In this document: piece after piece, positions 39,016 to 46,677 of the stretch
Layout of the letters: the number at the start of each line of letters is the position of its first letter
How positions within the stretch are numbered: the first letter of the stretch is position 1
DNA from: Thermoanaerobaculum sp.
Lineage (GTDB): Bacteria; Acidobacteriota; Thermoanaerobaculia; Multivoradales; UBA5704
Reading direction: 5' to 3'
Length of the DNA: 64,000 nt
NCBI GenBank assembly: GCA_021154885.1
Contig: JAJKHS010000081.1
Coordinates: forward strand, 1-64,000
Translations under genes and position numbers: made by a program
The notes under the pieces: generated by a model
Database searches by the model: none
Seen by the model: the letters and a program-made list of their open reading frames with translations, nothing else
Told to the model about the DNA's origin: nothing

Positions 39016-39258
39016 CTAGGCGCCGACCCGAGCCCCGAGCTCCCGCTCCACCTCGCCGGGCTGCGGGAAGCGTCCCAAACTCTTCTTGGAGAAGATCAGA
39101 TCGTTGCCGATGGTGACCTCGAAGACACCGCCACGGCCCTTGATCAACTGGGGCTTGATGCCGTACTGCTTTTCGATCTCAGCCGCCAGACTGGCGGCGC
39201 GGGGATAGTAGTTTCAGCTCGTACAGTACTCAATGGAGACCGAAATCTGGGGGGGCAT
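39016..39258 (-). CDS. SelW/Rdx-family selenoprotein with in-frame UGA
   Basis: An 80-residue product if UGA at 39214-39216 is read as selenocysteine. AGGAGG lies 7-12 bases before ATG 39258. The N-terminus ISVSIEYC-TS-U gives the CxxU redox motif (Cys12, Sec15) at the exact place of the CxxC/CxxU of the Rdx fold. NYYPRAASLAAEIEKQYG, then GGVFEVTIGNDLIFSKK and GRFPQPGEVE, match the family on both sides of the UGA. A SECIS-like hairpin sits 22 bases after the UGA. Rdx proteins are small thioredoxin-like oxidoreductases. The product lies 16 bases upstream of the glycosyltransferase. If Sec machinery is absent, this would be a pseudogene. Confidence 0.8.
39182..39198 (-). promoter_or_regulatory. 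Candidate bacterial SECIS hairpin
   Basis: On the minus strand, GCCGCCA pairs perfectly with TGGCGGC (7 bp) around a GUC loop. The loop begins 22 bases after the UGA and its first base is G. Published bacterial SECIS models ask for a stem of at least 4 bp, a G among the first two loop bases and a UGA-to-loop spacing of about 16-37 bases; all are met. Confidence 0.65.
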
Positions 39259-39280
39259 TCAGCTCCTCCTTTCGCCGCCT

Positions 39281-39286
39281 ATTATA
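39281..39286 (-). promoter_or_regulatory. Possible -10 box for the SelW-like gene
   Basis: A consensus TATAAT on the minus strand lies 22 bases before the start codon. A -35 match is weak, and the leader would be short (about 15 bases), just enough for the ribosome site. Confidence 0.4.
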
Positions 39287-39346
39287 ATGGCCATCTCGCC
39301 GGTCTGGCCAACGCCCCTCGGGCGAGCGCTGGCGCGTCCAGGCTCC

Positions 39347-39397
39347 GCGAAGCCGATGGCGGGCATCGCGAAGCCGATGGCGGGCATCGCGAAGCCC
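39347..39397 (+). repeat. 21-bp direct repeat, 2.4 copies
   Basis: The unit beginning GCGAAGCCGATGG is present twice in tandem (39347-39367 and 39368-39388) without mismatch, plus nine bases of a third. It lies between the SelW-like start and the PTPS-like end. Unlike the 21.9 kb array it is nearly identical between units, so recent. Confidence 0.8.
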
Positions 39398-39443
39398 GCG
39401 GCGCGCCGGCCGGGCCCACCGCTCAGCTCTGCCGTGCAGGCTC

Positions 39444-39926
39444 TCAGCGGAGCTCCGCCTCGTACCAGCACTGCTGACCAGCCGACTCCTCGACGGCGAC
39501 GGCGAGGGCCTCCACGGACGAGCCTGCGAGATGGGGTGCGAGGTCCAGCCAGAGCATGCGCGCCAGCAGCTCGATCGAGGTGTTGGGCAGCGGCAGCACC
39601 AGCGTATCCGCCGCCGGGAAGCGGTACGAGCGCTCGCCGCAGCTCACCTCGACGCACTCCCCCTGGCGCGACCACGAGAGACGGGAGCTCTCGCCCGGGA
39701 TCAGGGTGCGGCTGTCCAGCCGGGCGCAGAGGGCGCGCAGCTCGCGCTTGAAGCGTTCGATGTCCAGCAGCAGCCCCTCGGCGTCCAGGCTGGCGCCGGA
39801 GATCTCCACCCGCACCCGGTAGTTGTGGCCGTGGAGCAGCTCGGCGCCGCCATTGGCGAAGAGGGTGAAATGGGCGGAGGAGAACTTGAAGTCTTCCTTG
39901 GCGAGGACCATGCGGTAGCGGGGCAT
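39444..39926 (-). CDS. 6-pyruvoyl-tetrahydropterin synthase family protein (PTPS-III-like)
   Basis: A 160-residue T-fold enzyme. Zinc ligands are FSSAHF (His) and LLHGHNY (two His). The catalytic position before HGH, Cys in QueD and PTPS, is filled by Glu here: GGAELLHGHNY. That substitution is the mark of PTPS-III proteins, which replace FolB in folate synthesis by releasing 6-hydroxymethyl-dihydropterin. A 6-carboxytetrahydropterin role (QueD) is therefore less likely despite queA at 10191. C-terminal part has LLDIERFKREL and LPNTSIELLA, the usual dimer and substrate-binding helices. Confidence 0.85.
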   Translation of the reverse strand: MPRYRMVLAKEDFKFSSAHFTLFANGGAELLHGHNYRVRVEISGASLDAEGLLLDIERFKRELRALCARLDSRTLIPGESSRLSWSRQGECVEVSCGERSYRFPAADTLVLPLPNTSIELLARMLWLDLAPHLAGSSVEALAVAVEESAGQQCWYEAELR

Positions 39927-40012
39927 GGCGGCATTCTATGCCGGGGCCCCCACCCCACCTCTTCCTGCTCTCTCCCTCTTCTCCCGGGGTCCTACTTTCC
40001 CGCCTTCTTGCC

Positions 40013-40078
40013 ATGCTGATCGTGGTTTCTTATGATGTGGTCAACGATCGACGGCGGGCAAGGCCACCGAAGATCCTG
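40013..40078 (+). pseudogene. cas2: cas2 remnant (N-terminal 22 codons)
   Basis: ATG 40013 opens MLIVVSYDVVNDRRRARPPK, followed by IL. This is the highly conserved first strand and helix of Cas2 (MLxVVSYDxxxDRRRxRxxKxL). After about codon 22 the frame loses all similarity (no FGxRVQxSVFEC) and runs into the CRISPR leader, so only the 5' stump remains. It stands directly before the array, at the expected cas2 position, and shows that adaptation genes were deleted. The break point is near 40078. Confidence 0.75.
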
Positions 40079-40303
40079 AGGTCTTCGTTCTTTGACAACT
40101 CAGACAAAGATCATGCCAGCCTCAATTCGCCATTTTGGCACACCGGTTGGAACTCGGACGCTAACCCGAAATTCTCCAAAGAGTTACCTGGTATTTCAAC
40201 CGGCAGAAACGAGGCGTCGCGGAGGAAAAACGTCGTCGTTCCGAGGAGGTTGGAAAAACAGGCACCTTAAGCCACGTAGATTCAAGAGGTTAGCAGGGGG
40301 TGT
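40079..40303 (+). other. CRISPR leader
   Basis: About 225 bp between the cas2 stump and the first repeat, richer in A/T than the rest of the window, with no gene. It starts near TTCTTTGACAACTC, a motif that recurs in leaders next to cas2 genes. The consistent repeat at this end and the degenerate repeat at the far end agree with a leader here. Confidence 0.65.
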
Positions 40304-41119
40304 CTCGGAATTGCCCTGAGCAGCACGGTGGGATTGCGACTCTCCTTTGGTAGAAAGTCGGATTCGGGGGGGGGGTTAGCTTCTCTCGGAATTGCCCTGA
40401 GCAGCACGGTGGGATTGCGACGGTCCAGTCCCATCCCCGCGTATCTTTCTATCCACAAGCGATCCTCGGAATTGCCCTGAGCAGCACGGTGGGATTGCGA
40501 CTTCTTAGACGCTGGCACCGCGGCTATGAGACTGACGAGAATCTCGGAATTGCCCTGAGCAGCACGGTGGGATTGCGACCTCTTCTTGATCTTCGCGTAC
40601 GCCCCGATCGCTCCAGCGATCCTCGGAATTGCCCTGAGCAGCACGGTGGGATTGCGACCATGTCCACGTGCTGAGTCTCCTTAAGGATGACTGTCGTTCG
40701 TCTCGGAATTGCCCTGAGCAGCACGGTGGGATTGCGACCGACCATAGCCCGCTTCAAAGTTACTTCGGCTTCTTTGCCTCGGAATTGCCCTGAGCAGCAC
40801 GGTGGGATTGCGACAGACGGAAAACGCTTTGTTGCAGCTTCGTTGGTCTCCTACTCGGAATTGCCCTGAGCAGCACGGTGGGATTGCGACAGCGACATGG
40901 CGTGGAGATCCCGCCTGCGTTTTTCTTCTAACTCGGAATTGCCCTGAGCAGCACGGTGGGATTGCGACTCAAACGGGCTGTGCAACGCCCTCACAAGAAC
41001 AGCGTGTCCGCCTCGGAATTGCCCTGAGCAGCACGGTGGGATTGCGACCAAACGGTGAGGTAGTTCAAGAACGGCACCGTGAAGGTCTTGGAATTGCCCT
41101 GAGCAGCACGGTGGATTGC
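40304..41119 (+). CRISPR. CRISPR array: 11 repeats, 10 spacers
   Basis: Ten identical 37-bp repeats start at 40304, 40385, 40465, 40543, 40622, 40702, 40778, 40854, 40932 and 41012. Each begins CTCGGAATTGCC and ends GGTGGGATTGCGAC. An eleventh at 41087 is degenerate (CTTGG start, a missing G, altered end), marking the leader-distal end. Spacers are 38-44 bp and all different; the first contains a run of ten G. The ATTGCGAC 3' end supports plus-strand transcription. No intact cas gene is in the window, only the cas2 stump. The subtype cannot be told; 37-bp repeats of this kind occur in type I and III systems. Confidence 0.98.
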
Positions 41120-41160
41120 CAATCGCTCAGCCCAGGCACGACGTTGCCGCCGGCATGTCT

Positions 41161-41382
41161 CGCCCCGAAGGGGCAAAGGCATGTAGCCCGGGGCTGGCGC
41201 TTTTTGCCAGCCCCGGGTCAACGGGCCCAACAGAACCCTCAAGCCCCAAAGGGGCGGCGGCAGTGGGCTCCGACGATGAGTTGCCGTCGCCCCTTCAGGG
41301 CTCTGGGCACTTTCGAGCTTGGGTTCCCGGGGCTGGCAAAAGGCGCCAGCCCCGGGCTACATGCCGCTACCCCTTCGGGGTA
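41161..41382. repeat. Head-to-head pair of GC-rich palindromic repeats (BIME-like)
   Basis: Left unit: CGCCCCGAAGGGGC, then GTAGCCCGGGGCTGG..CCAGCCCCGGG, then AAGCCCCAAAGGGGCGGC. The right unit is its approximate inverse: CGCCCCTTCAGGGC, then CCCGGGGCTGGC..GCCAGCCCCGGGCTACATG, then CCCCTTCGGGG. Each half contains its own hairpins. Two inverted REP-like units around a centre near 41275 fit a bacterial interspersed mosaic element. It fills the gap between the CRISPR array and the M1 peptidase gene. Confidence 0.75.
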
Positions 41383-41434
41383 GAAAACCTGCTGTGGGAT
41401 ATGCTGGCCTTCTGAATCCAGCCCGGAGGATCCA

Positions 41435-44044
41435 ATGACAGCCCAGCGCTCCCAGGCGGCCCGCCTGCTCGTCTTCCTGCTCCTCGCCCTGGCGGCCCTG
41501 CCGGGCGTCGCCGAACGGGAGCCGTTCGCTCCCGACGGTACGCCTCTCAGGTACATGCCCGCGAGGCAGTACGACCTCCAGCACCTGAAGCTCGATCTCG
41601 CCTTCGACTGGGACGCCAAGAGCGTCGCCGGCACCGCCATCGAGACCCTGACGCCCCTGCTGCCCGGGCTCGACAGCCTGGTCTTCAACGCCGTCGGGCT
41701 CGAAATCGGCAAGGTGCGGGTCAACGGCGCCGAGCGGCCGTTCAGCCTGGACCCGCAGGCCCAGACCCTCACCGTCAAGCTCGACCGGCCCTATGGCCCG
41801 GCGGACCGGATCGAGGCGGCCATCGACTACGCCGCCCATCCGCAGGCGGGACTCTACTTCGTCGGCCCCGACAAGGCCTATCCGGCCAAGCCCCGGCAGA
41901 TCTATTCCCAGGGCGAGTCGGACCTCAACCGCTTCTGGTTCCCGGTCTGGGACTCGCCCAACGATCGCACCACCACGGAGGTGGTGGCTACCGTCAAGCC
42001 CCCCTTCGAGGTGGTGAGCAACGGCAGGCTCGTCGAGGTGACGGACCGCCCCGACGGCCGGCGGACCTGGCACTGGAGCATGGACTTCCCCCACACCACC
42101 TACCTCCTCTCGGTGGCCATCGGCGAATTCGCCAAGGTGTCCGACCAGTGGCAGGGGATCCCGGTCGACTACTACGTTCCGAAGGGCCCCAGGGCCGAAG
42201 AGGAGGCCCGGCGCTCCTTCGGCATGACGCCCGCGGTGCTCGACTTCTACTCCAAGGTCACCGGCCGCCCCTACCCCTATCCCAAGTATGCGCAGGCCGT
42301 GGTCATCGACTACATGTGGGGGGGCATGGAGAACATCTCCGCCACCACCCAGACCTCCCGCACCCTCCACGACGCCCGGGCCGAGCTCGACTTCACCAGT
42401 GAGGGCCTGGTGGCCCACGAGGCCGCCCACCAGTGGTTCGGCGACCTCGTCACCTGCCAGGACTGGTCCAACGCCTGGCTCAACGAGGGCTTCGCCGACT
42501 ACTTCACCGCCCTCTACGAGGGGAACGCCCACGGCCCGGACGAGCTTCAGGCCCAGTTGGACGAGTACCGCCGCGGCTACCTGCGTGAGGACGCGAACCG
42601 CTACCGCCGCCCCATCGTCACCCGGCGCTACGCCGACTCCATCGCCATGTTCGACGGCCACACCTATGTCAAGGGAGCGTTGGTCCTCCACATGGCCCAT
42701 TTCCTTCTCGGCGACGAGGGGTGGTGGAAGGGGATCCACGCCTACCTGGACCGCTTCGGCGGCCATACAGTGGTGACGAGCGACCTCCAGGAGGCCCTGG
42801 AGGATGCCACCGGCGCCTCCCTCGGCCCGCTCTTCGAGCAGTACGTCTACGGCGCCGGCCATCCCGAGCTCAAGGTCCGCTGGAGCTGGCAGCCGGAGAC
42901 GCGGCAGGTGCACCTGGAGATCCGTCAGACCCAGGAGCTCACCGCCGAGACCGGCCTCTTCTCCTTCCCCCTGGAGGTGGCCCTGGTGGGCGAGAAGGAG
43001 ACCGTCGTGCGGCGCCTGCCGGTGGCGGCCCGGGCCGTCCAGGACCTCTACCTGGCCAGCGACGAGCGGCCGCGGACGGTGGTGCTCGATCCCAAGGGCT
43101 GGATCCTGAAGACGGTGGACTTCGACAAGCCGGTCGCCGAGTGGGTGATCCAGCTCGCCACCGCCACGGAGCTCCCAACCCGGCTGGAGGCCATCCGCGC
43201 CCTGGGTGCCCTGGGGGGAGCCGAGGCCGTGGCTGCCCTGGGCCGGGCCCTGCGCGAGGAGCCCTTCCACCTCGCCCGCCGGGAGGCCGCGAAGGCGCTG
43301 GGAGCGGTCGGCGGCGACGCGGCCCTGGAGGCCCTGCGCCCCGGCCTCGCCGACAAGGACAGCCGGGTGCGGACCGACGCTCTCGACGCCCTGCAGCACT
43401 TCCCCACCCACACGGAGCTGATCCCGCTGCTGCGCCGGGCCCTGGAGCACGAAGAGAGCTACTTCGCCCGGGCGGCGGCGGCCACGGCCCTCGGCGCCTT
43501 CGAGAGCCGCCGCGAGGAGGTCGCGCCGCTGCTCGTCGCCGCCCTGGAGCAGACCAGCTTCCATGAGGTGGTCCGCGGCTCGGCCATCATCGCCCTGGGC
43601 AAGCTCGATCCCGACCGGGCCTTCGCCCCCGCCCAGCGCCTGTCGGCGTACGGCGCTCCTATCGACAGCCGCCGTTCCGCCCTCAACGCCCTCGCCGACG
43701 TCGGCAGCAAGAGCTCGCGGCGGCGCGAGGAGGTCCGCAAGGTGCTCGTGGGCTATCTCGACGATCCGAGCTACGTGTTCCGGGAGGGCGTCTATGCCGC
43801 CATCGCCATCCTGGGTGATGCCGCCGCCATCCCCGCCGTCGAGCGCCGGGGCCGGCTGGAGGCGGACGTCCGCCAGCGGCTCCACGCCGAGAAGACCGTG
43901 CACGACCTGCAGAAGAAGAAGGCCGCGGCCGGGAAGGAGGAGAAGGCCCTGCGCGACCGGCTGGAGCAGCTCGAGCGGGAGTCGGAGGTGTTGAAGGACC
44001 GGGTGCGGGCGTTGGAGGAGACGAAGGGAGGGAAGGGGCTGTAG
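41435..44044 (+). CDS. M1-family metallo-aminopeptidase with C-terminal HEAT repeats
   Basis: An 869-residue exported protein. Signal peptide to about residue 26 (LPGVAE). The gluzincin core has the exopeptidase motif GGMEN (GAMEN variant), zinc site H328-E-A-A-H332 in VAHEAAHQWFGD and Glu351 in WLNEGFADYF, an exact HExxH-x18-E spacing. Residues about 560-780 form HEAT/PBS-type helical repeats (for example AVAALGRALREEPFHLARREA). The last 70 residues are a Lys/Glu-rich coiled coil. It probably trims peptides in the periplasm. GGAGGATC lies before the ATG. Confidence 0.93.
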   Translation: MTAQRSQAARLLVFLLLALAALPGVAEREPFAPDGTPLRYMPARQYDLQHLKLDLAFDWDAKSVAGTAIETLTPLLPGLDSLVFNAVGLEIGKVRVNGAERPFSLDPQAQTLTVKLDRPYGPADRIEAAIDYAAHPQAGLYFVGPDKAYPAKPRQIYSQGESDLNRFWFPVWDSPNDRTTTEVVATVKPPFEVVSNGRLVEVTDRPDGRRTWHWSMDFPHTTYLLSVAIGEFAKVSDQWQGIPVDYYVPKGPRAEEEARRSFGMTPAVLDFYSKVTGRPYPYPKYAQAVVIDYMWGGMENISATTQTSRTLHDARAELDFTSEGLVAHEAAHQWFGDLVTCQDWSNAWLNEGFADYFTALYEGNAHGPDELQAQLDEYRRGYLREDANRYRRPIVTRRYADSIAMFDGHTYVKGALVLHMAHFLLGDEGWWKGIHAYLDRFGGHTVVTSDLQEALEDATGASLGPLFEQYVYGAGHPELKVRWSWQPETRQVHLEIRQTQELTAETGLFSFPLEVALVGEKETVVRRLPVAARAVQDLYLASDERPRTVVLDPKGWILKTVDFDKPVAEWVIQLATATELPTRLEAIRALGALGGAEAVAALGRALREEPFHLARREAAKALGAVGGDAALEALRPGLADKDSRVRTDALDALQHFPTHTELIPLLRRALEHEESYFARAAAATALGAFESRREEVAPLLVAALEQTSFHEVVRGSAIIALGKLDPDRAFAPAQRLSAYGAPIDSRRSALNALADVGSKSSRRREEVRKVLVGYLDDPSYVFREGVYAAIAILGDAAAIPAVERRGRLEADVRQRLHAEKTVHDLQKKKAAAGKEEKALRDRLEQLERESEVLKDRVRALEETKGGKGL

Positions 44045-44052
44045 GGACGGCC

Positions 44053-44709
44053 TCACTCCCCCTTCAGCGCCTTCCCGTCCAGCCACTGCAACACCACTCG
44101 CAGGGCGTCCGGCCGGATCTCGTGCCCCATCTCGACCTCGCGGTAGGTGATGTTGACGCCGTACGGGCGCAGCGCCTCGCGCGACTCCCGGGCCTTCTCC
44201 ACCGCGATCCGGTCGTCCCGCGTGCCGTGGATCAACAGGATCGGAAAACCCTCCTGCTCCGGCAGCTTCGGCAGGGTCTCGGCCAGCTCTTGCGGGAACC
44301 AGGTCGAGAGGGCCGCGAGGCCGGCGAAGCGCGACGGCTCACGCAAGGCGAGCTCGTAGCCCATCACCCCGCCCTGGCTGAAGCCGGCGAGCACCACCTG
44401 CTTCGGATCGATGGGATAGCGCTGCAAGGACCGGTCGACGAATTGCCGCAGCGCGTCCGCGGCGCGCTGGAAAGCCTCGACGTCGACCGGCCCGCCCGCG
44501 CGCAGAGGAAACCAGCCATAACCATACTGGCCGTTACCGAATGGCACGGCGACGGGACCCTGGGGACAGAGGACGAGAGCGCGCCCCCCGTGCAGCGCGG
44601 GAGCGAGCCCCAGAAGGTCGTGGGCATTGGCGCCCCAACCGTGGATGGGGATGATCGCCGGAAACGGACCGTCGCCGGCCGGGACGTGGGCTGTGTAGAG
44701 AAGGCTCAT
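44053..44709 (-). CDS. Phospholipase/carboxylesterase-type alpha/beta hydrolase
   Basis: A 218-residue hydrolase. Motifs are IPIHGWGANAHDL (oxyanion loop), LAGFSQGGVMGYEL (nucleophile Ser), IHGTRDDRIAV (Asp) and VEMGHEIRPDAL (His). The order and size match the small carboxylesterase/phospholipase (EstB-like) group. ATG 44709 (MSLLYTAHVP) was chosen; an upstream ATG at 44733 is possible, and neither has a good ribosome site. Convergent with the peptidase gene. Substrate unknown. Confidence 0.85.
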   Translation of the reverse strand: MSLLYTAHVPAGDGPFPAIIPIHGWGANAHDLLGLAPALHGGRALVLCPQGPVAVPFGNGQYGYGWFPLRAGGPVDVEAFQRAADALRQFVDRSLQRYPIDPKQVVLAGFSQGGVMGYELALREPSRFAGLAALSTWFPQELAETLPKLPEQEGFPILLIHGTRDDRIAVEKARESREALRPYGVNITYREVEMGHEIRPDALRVVLQWLDGKALKGE

Positions 44710-44752
44710 GCGGGCAAGGATATCGCGAGGCATAACCGCCCGCTCTGGACAC

Positions 44753-45013
44753 TCAGTTGCGGTCGCGAAGGAGAGCCTGGAATCCTGCCTGGACGAAGTG
44801 GTGATCGTGGGTGAGAGCCAGGGTAATGCCGTCACGGACCATGATCCGGAAGGAAGAGCAGTCCGTGTGACTCCAACTCTTGTCGCTCCTATCCTCGTAT
44901 AGTGCGAGCGCGTCCTGGAACTGCCGGCTGGTCTGAGAGACGATCGAGACGTTTGGATTCCGGCGGAGACGCTCGATCAGAAGGACCACCGCGTAGCGCA
45001 AAGTCGCGCCGCG
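44753..45013 (-). pseudogene. Truncated PIN-domain toxin (C-terminal part)
   Basis: About 86 codons ending LLRDRN. SWSHTDCSSFRIMVRDG, then ALTHDHHFVQAGFQALL, is the C-terminal half of a VapC-type PIN nuclease, including the conserved Asp of TDC and the Asp of the final THDHHF. The N-terminal strand with the first catalytic Asp (VDTS) and the following helices are missing: the similarity begins within one base of the antitoxin stop at 45015. About 40-50 codons seem deleted, so the toxin should be inactive. It is directly downstream of its antitoxin. Confidence 0.75.
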
Positions 45014-45014
45014 A

Positions 45015-45290
45015 TCACTGCAGTTGTCCAATAGCTCTGTAATGATCGAAGTTCTTCGCGAGATCCGTCGGAAGCTTTTCCCACTCCTCCATGGGAACGC
45101 TCGCACCGATCTCCAGGACCTCTTCCCAGAAGGGACGGGCGGTAGGATCGAGCTCGGGATAGCGGGTGGGTCCCGACGGCGCCGGATCTACCGTGATCAC
45201 CAATTCCGCCTCGGCACCAACAGGCAGCTCTGGATGATGAGCTTCAATCGTCCCTCCAGGCAGGACAGTTACCCTTTCACGGATCGTCAT
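45015..45290 (-). CDS. Antitoxin of a VapBC-like pair
   Basis: A 91-residue protein. The N-terminus (ERVTVLPGGTIEAHHPELPVGAEAEL) is an AbrB-like beta hairpin of the type used for DNA binding and dimerisation. The C-terminus (SVPMEEWEKLPTDLAKNFDHY) is the neutralising tail typical of antitoxins that partner PIN toxins. AGGAG lies before ATG 45290. The last few residues (RAIGQLQ) may derive from the deletion that removed the toxin start. It may still repress its own promoter. Confidence 0.75.
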   Translation of the reverse strand: MTIRERVTVLPGGTIEAHHPELPVGAEAELVITVDPAPSGPTRYPELDPTARPFWEEVLEIGASVPMEEWEKLPTDLAKNFDHYRAIGQLQ

Positions 45291-45316
45291 GATGCTCTCC
45301 TATTGCCGCACCCGGA

Positions 45317-46123
45317 TCATACACCTTCTTCGCCAGAAACCGGTACCGCCGGGCGGATTGGACCCCGCGCCTCGTCGCCGGAATAGAGTACGCTCTCCAG
45401 GAACAAACCGGAAGGGGGCGCCGTCCACTCGGCCGGCAACCCCTTGCCTGACTTCGGCGTCCTGGCGGCGATCAGCTCCTCGAGGGCTCGCCGGTCCAGC
45501 TCCCCCGCCCCGACCTTGACCAGCGTCCCGACCAGCCGCCGCACCATCTTCCAGAGGAAGTGCGAAGCGGTGACGCGGACGAGGATCAGCGCGCCGGCCG
45601 TCGCGACCTCGACTTTGTCGACGACGACGATCGTGCTCGGCTGCTCGGACGGTTTCTCGGCGAAGAGACGGAAATCGTGCCGGCCGGCGAAGAAGGCGGC
45701 CGCCGAGCCCATGCGTCGGTCGTCCAGCGGGCGCTTCACCCACCAGACCCAGCGCTTGGCCAGCGCCGTGCGGCGGCGCGAGATCTGGTAGAGATAGGAA
45801 CGCGAGACGGCATCGTGCCGGGAGTGGAACCTGTCCGCCGCGGCGGTGAGGGAGAGGACGTGGACGTCCGCCGGCAGGCGATCGTTGACCTCCCGCTGGA
45901 AGAGCTCGGGATCGACCGCGCCCTGGAGCCGCAGGTGGGCCGTCTGCGCCAGGGCGTGCACGCCCGCGTCCGTCCTCCCCGAGCCGCCCAACTCGCGCAC
46001 TACCCCTCCGGCCTCCTCCACCGCCCGGCGCAGCTCCCCTGCCACGGAGCGCGCATTCTTCTGCTCCTGCCAGCCGTGATACCGGGTGCCTTCGTACTCC
46101 AGGGTGAGTCGGTAGGTGGGCAT
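45317..46123 (-). CDS. truA: tRNA pseudouridine(38-40) synthase
   Basis: A 268-residue TruA. The catalytic aspartate is Asp52 in GSGRTDAGVHAL. RLTLEYEGTRYHGWQ at the start, and FLWKMVRRLVGTLVKVG near the C-terminus, are diagnostic. It converts uridines 38-40 of tRNA anticodon stems to pseudouridine. ATG 46123 was chosen because conserved sequence begins there; the frame upstream is not conserved. Divergent from the small secreted protein gene. Confidence 0.95.
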   Translation of the reverse strand: MPTYRLTLEYEGTRYHGWQEQKNARSVAGELRRAVEEAGGVVRELGGSGRTDAGVHALAQTAHLRLQGAVDPELFQREVNDRLPADVHVLSLTAAADRFHSRHDAVSRSYLYQISRRRTALAKRWVWWVKRPLDDRRMGSAAAFFAGRHDFRLFAEKPSEQPSTIVVVDKVEVATAGALILVRVTASHFLWKMVRRLVGTLVKVGAGELDRRALEELIAARTPKSGKGLPAEWTAPPSGLFLESVLYSGDEARGPIRPAVPVSGEEGV

Positions 46124-46256
46124 CCGCGGATTATTGCAGACCGTCGAGGCGGCGATGAAAATCTGCGAAAGAGGTGCTAAGATCCCACTCTCGACAAGAC
46201 TCATCGGACCCACTCCGGGTCCCAACCTTTTATCACTCGATTGGAGGAAAGCCGCG

Positions 46257-46601
46257 ATGAACAAGAAGACGACTGTCCTGCTCCTCACCCTTCTGGCTCT
46301 CACCATGCTCGCGCTGCCCCTGGCCAGCGCCGGCACCAAGGGCTCCTGGACCGGCTGGATCACCGACGCGAGCTGCGGCGCCAAGGGCGCCAAGGCCGAG
46401 CACAAGGCGTGTGCCGAGAAGTGCATCGCCAAGGGCGAGAAGCTGGTGTTCTTCAACAACGCCGACAAGAAGCTCTATTCGCTGGACAAGCAGGACGTGG
46501 CCAAGGACAACCTCGGCCATGAGGTGAAGGTCACCGGCGAGGCCGACGGCAGCGCCATCCAGGTCGAAGCCATCACCCCGGCTGCCAAGGCCGGCGCCTA
46601 G
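46257..46601 (+). CDS. Small secreted protein with GWITDxxC motif
   Basis: A 114-residue exported protein. Signal peptide 1-25 (ALPLASAGTKG). The mature part has GSWTGWITDASCGAKGAKAEHK, split here by its Cys, then CAEKCIAKGEKLVFF. It ends in a beta-rich NLGHEVKVTGEADGSAIQVE. This layout (GWI[TS]D-x-C, C-x3-C, VKVTG) is common in Acidobacteria as small periplasmic proteins of unknown role (DUF5818-like). The three or more cysteines could bind metal or form disulfides. TTGGAGGA precedes ATG. Confidence 0.75.
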   Translation: MNKKTTVLLLTLLALTMLALPLASAGTKGSWTGWITDASCGAKGAKAEHKACAEKCIAKGEKLVFFNNADKKLYSLDKQDVAKDNLGHEVKVTGEADGSAIQVEAITPAAKAGA

Positions 46602-46609
46602 TAACTGGT

Positions 46610-46650
46610 TGAGGGCCTGCCCCCCACCGTCCCTTCGGGGCGGGCCCTCA
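46610..46650. terminator. Long GC-rich hairpin between convergent genes
   Basis: TGAGGGCCTGCCCC pairs with GGGGCGGGCCCTCA apart from one bulge. It stands between the end of the secreted protein gene and the end of fdhD. There is no T-run, so termination is likely only if hairpin strength suffices or Rho helps. Confidence 0.5.
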
Positions 46651-46677
46651 CTTCCCCGACCCTCCTCTCTGTAACCC

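Noticed and set aside
39200-39260. SelW-like frame as an ordinary pseudogene
   Set aside because: The only lesion is TGA at the exact redox position with conserved sequence on both sides and a SECIS-like hairpin, so selenocysteine is the simpler reading.
40120-40150. Sigma-54-like TTGGCAC in the CRISPR leader
   Set aside because: The -12 half reads GG where GC is required at the correct spacing.
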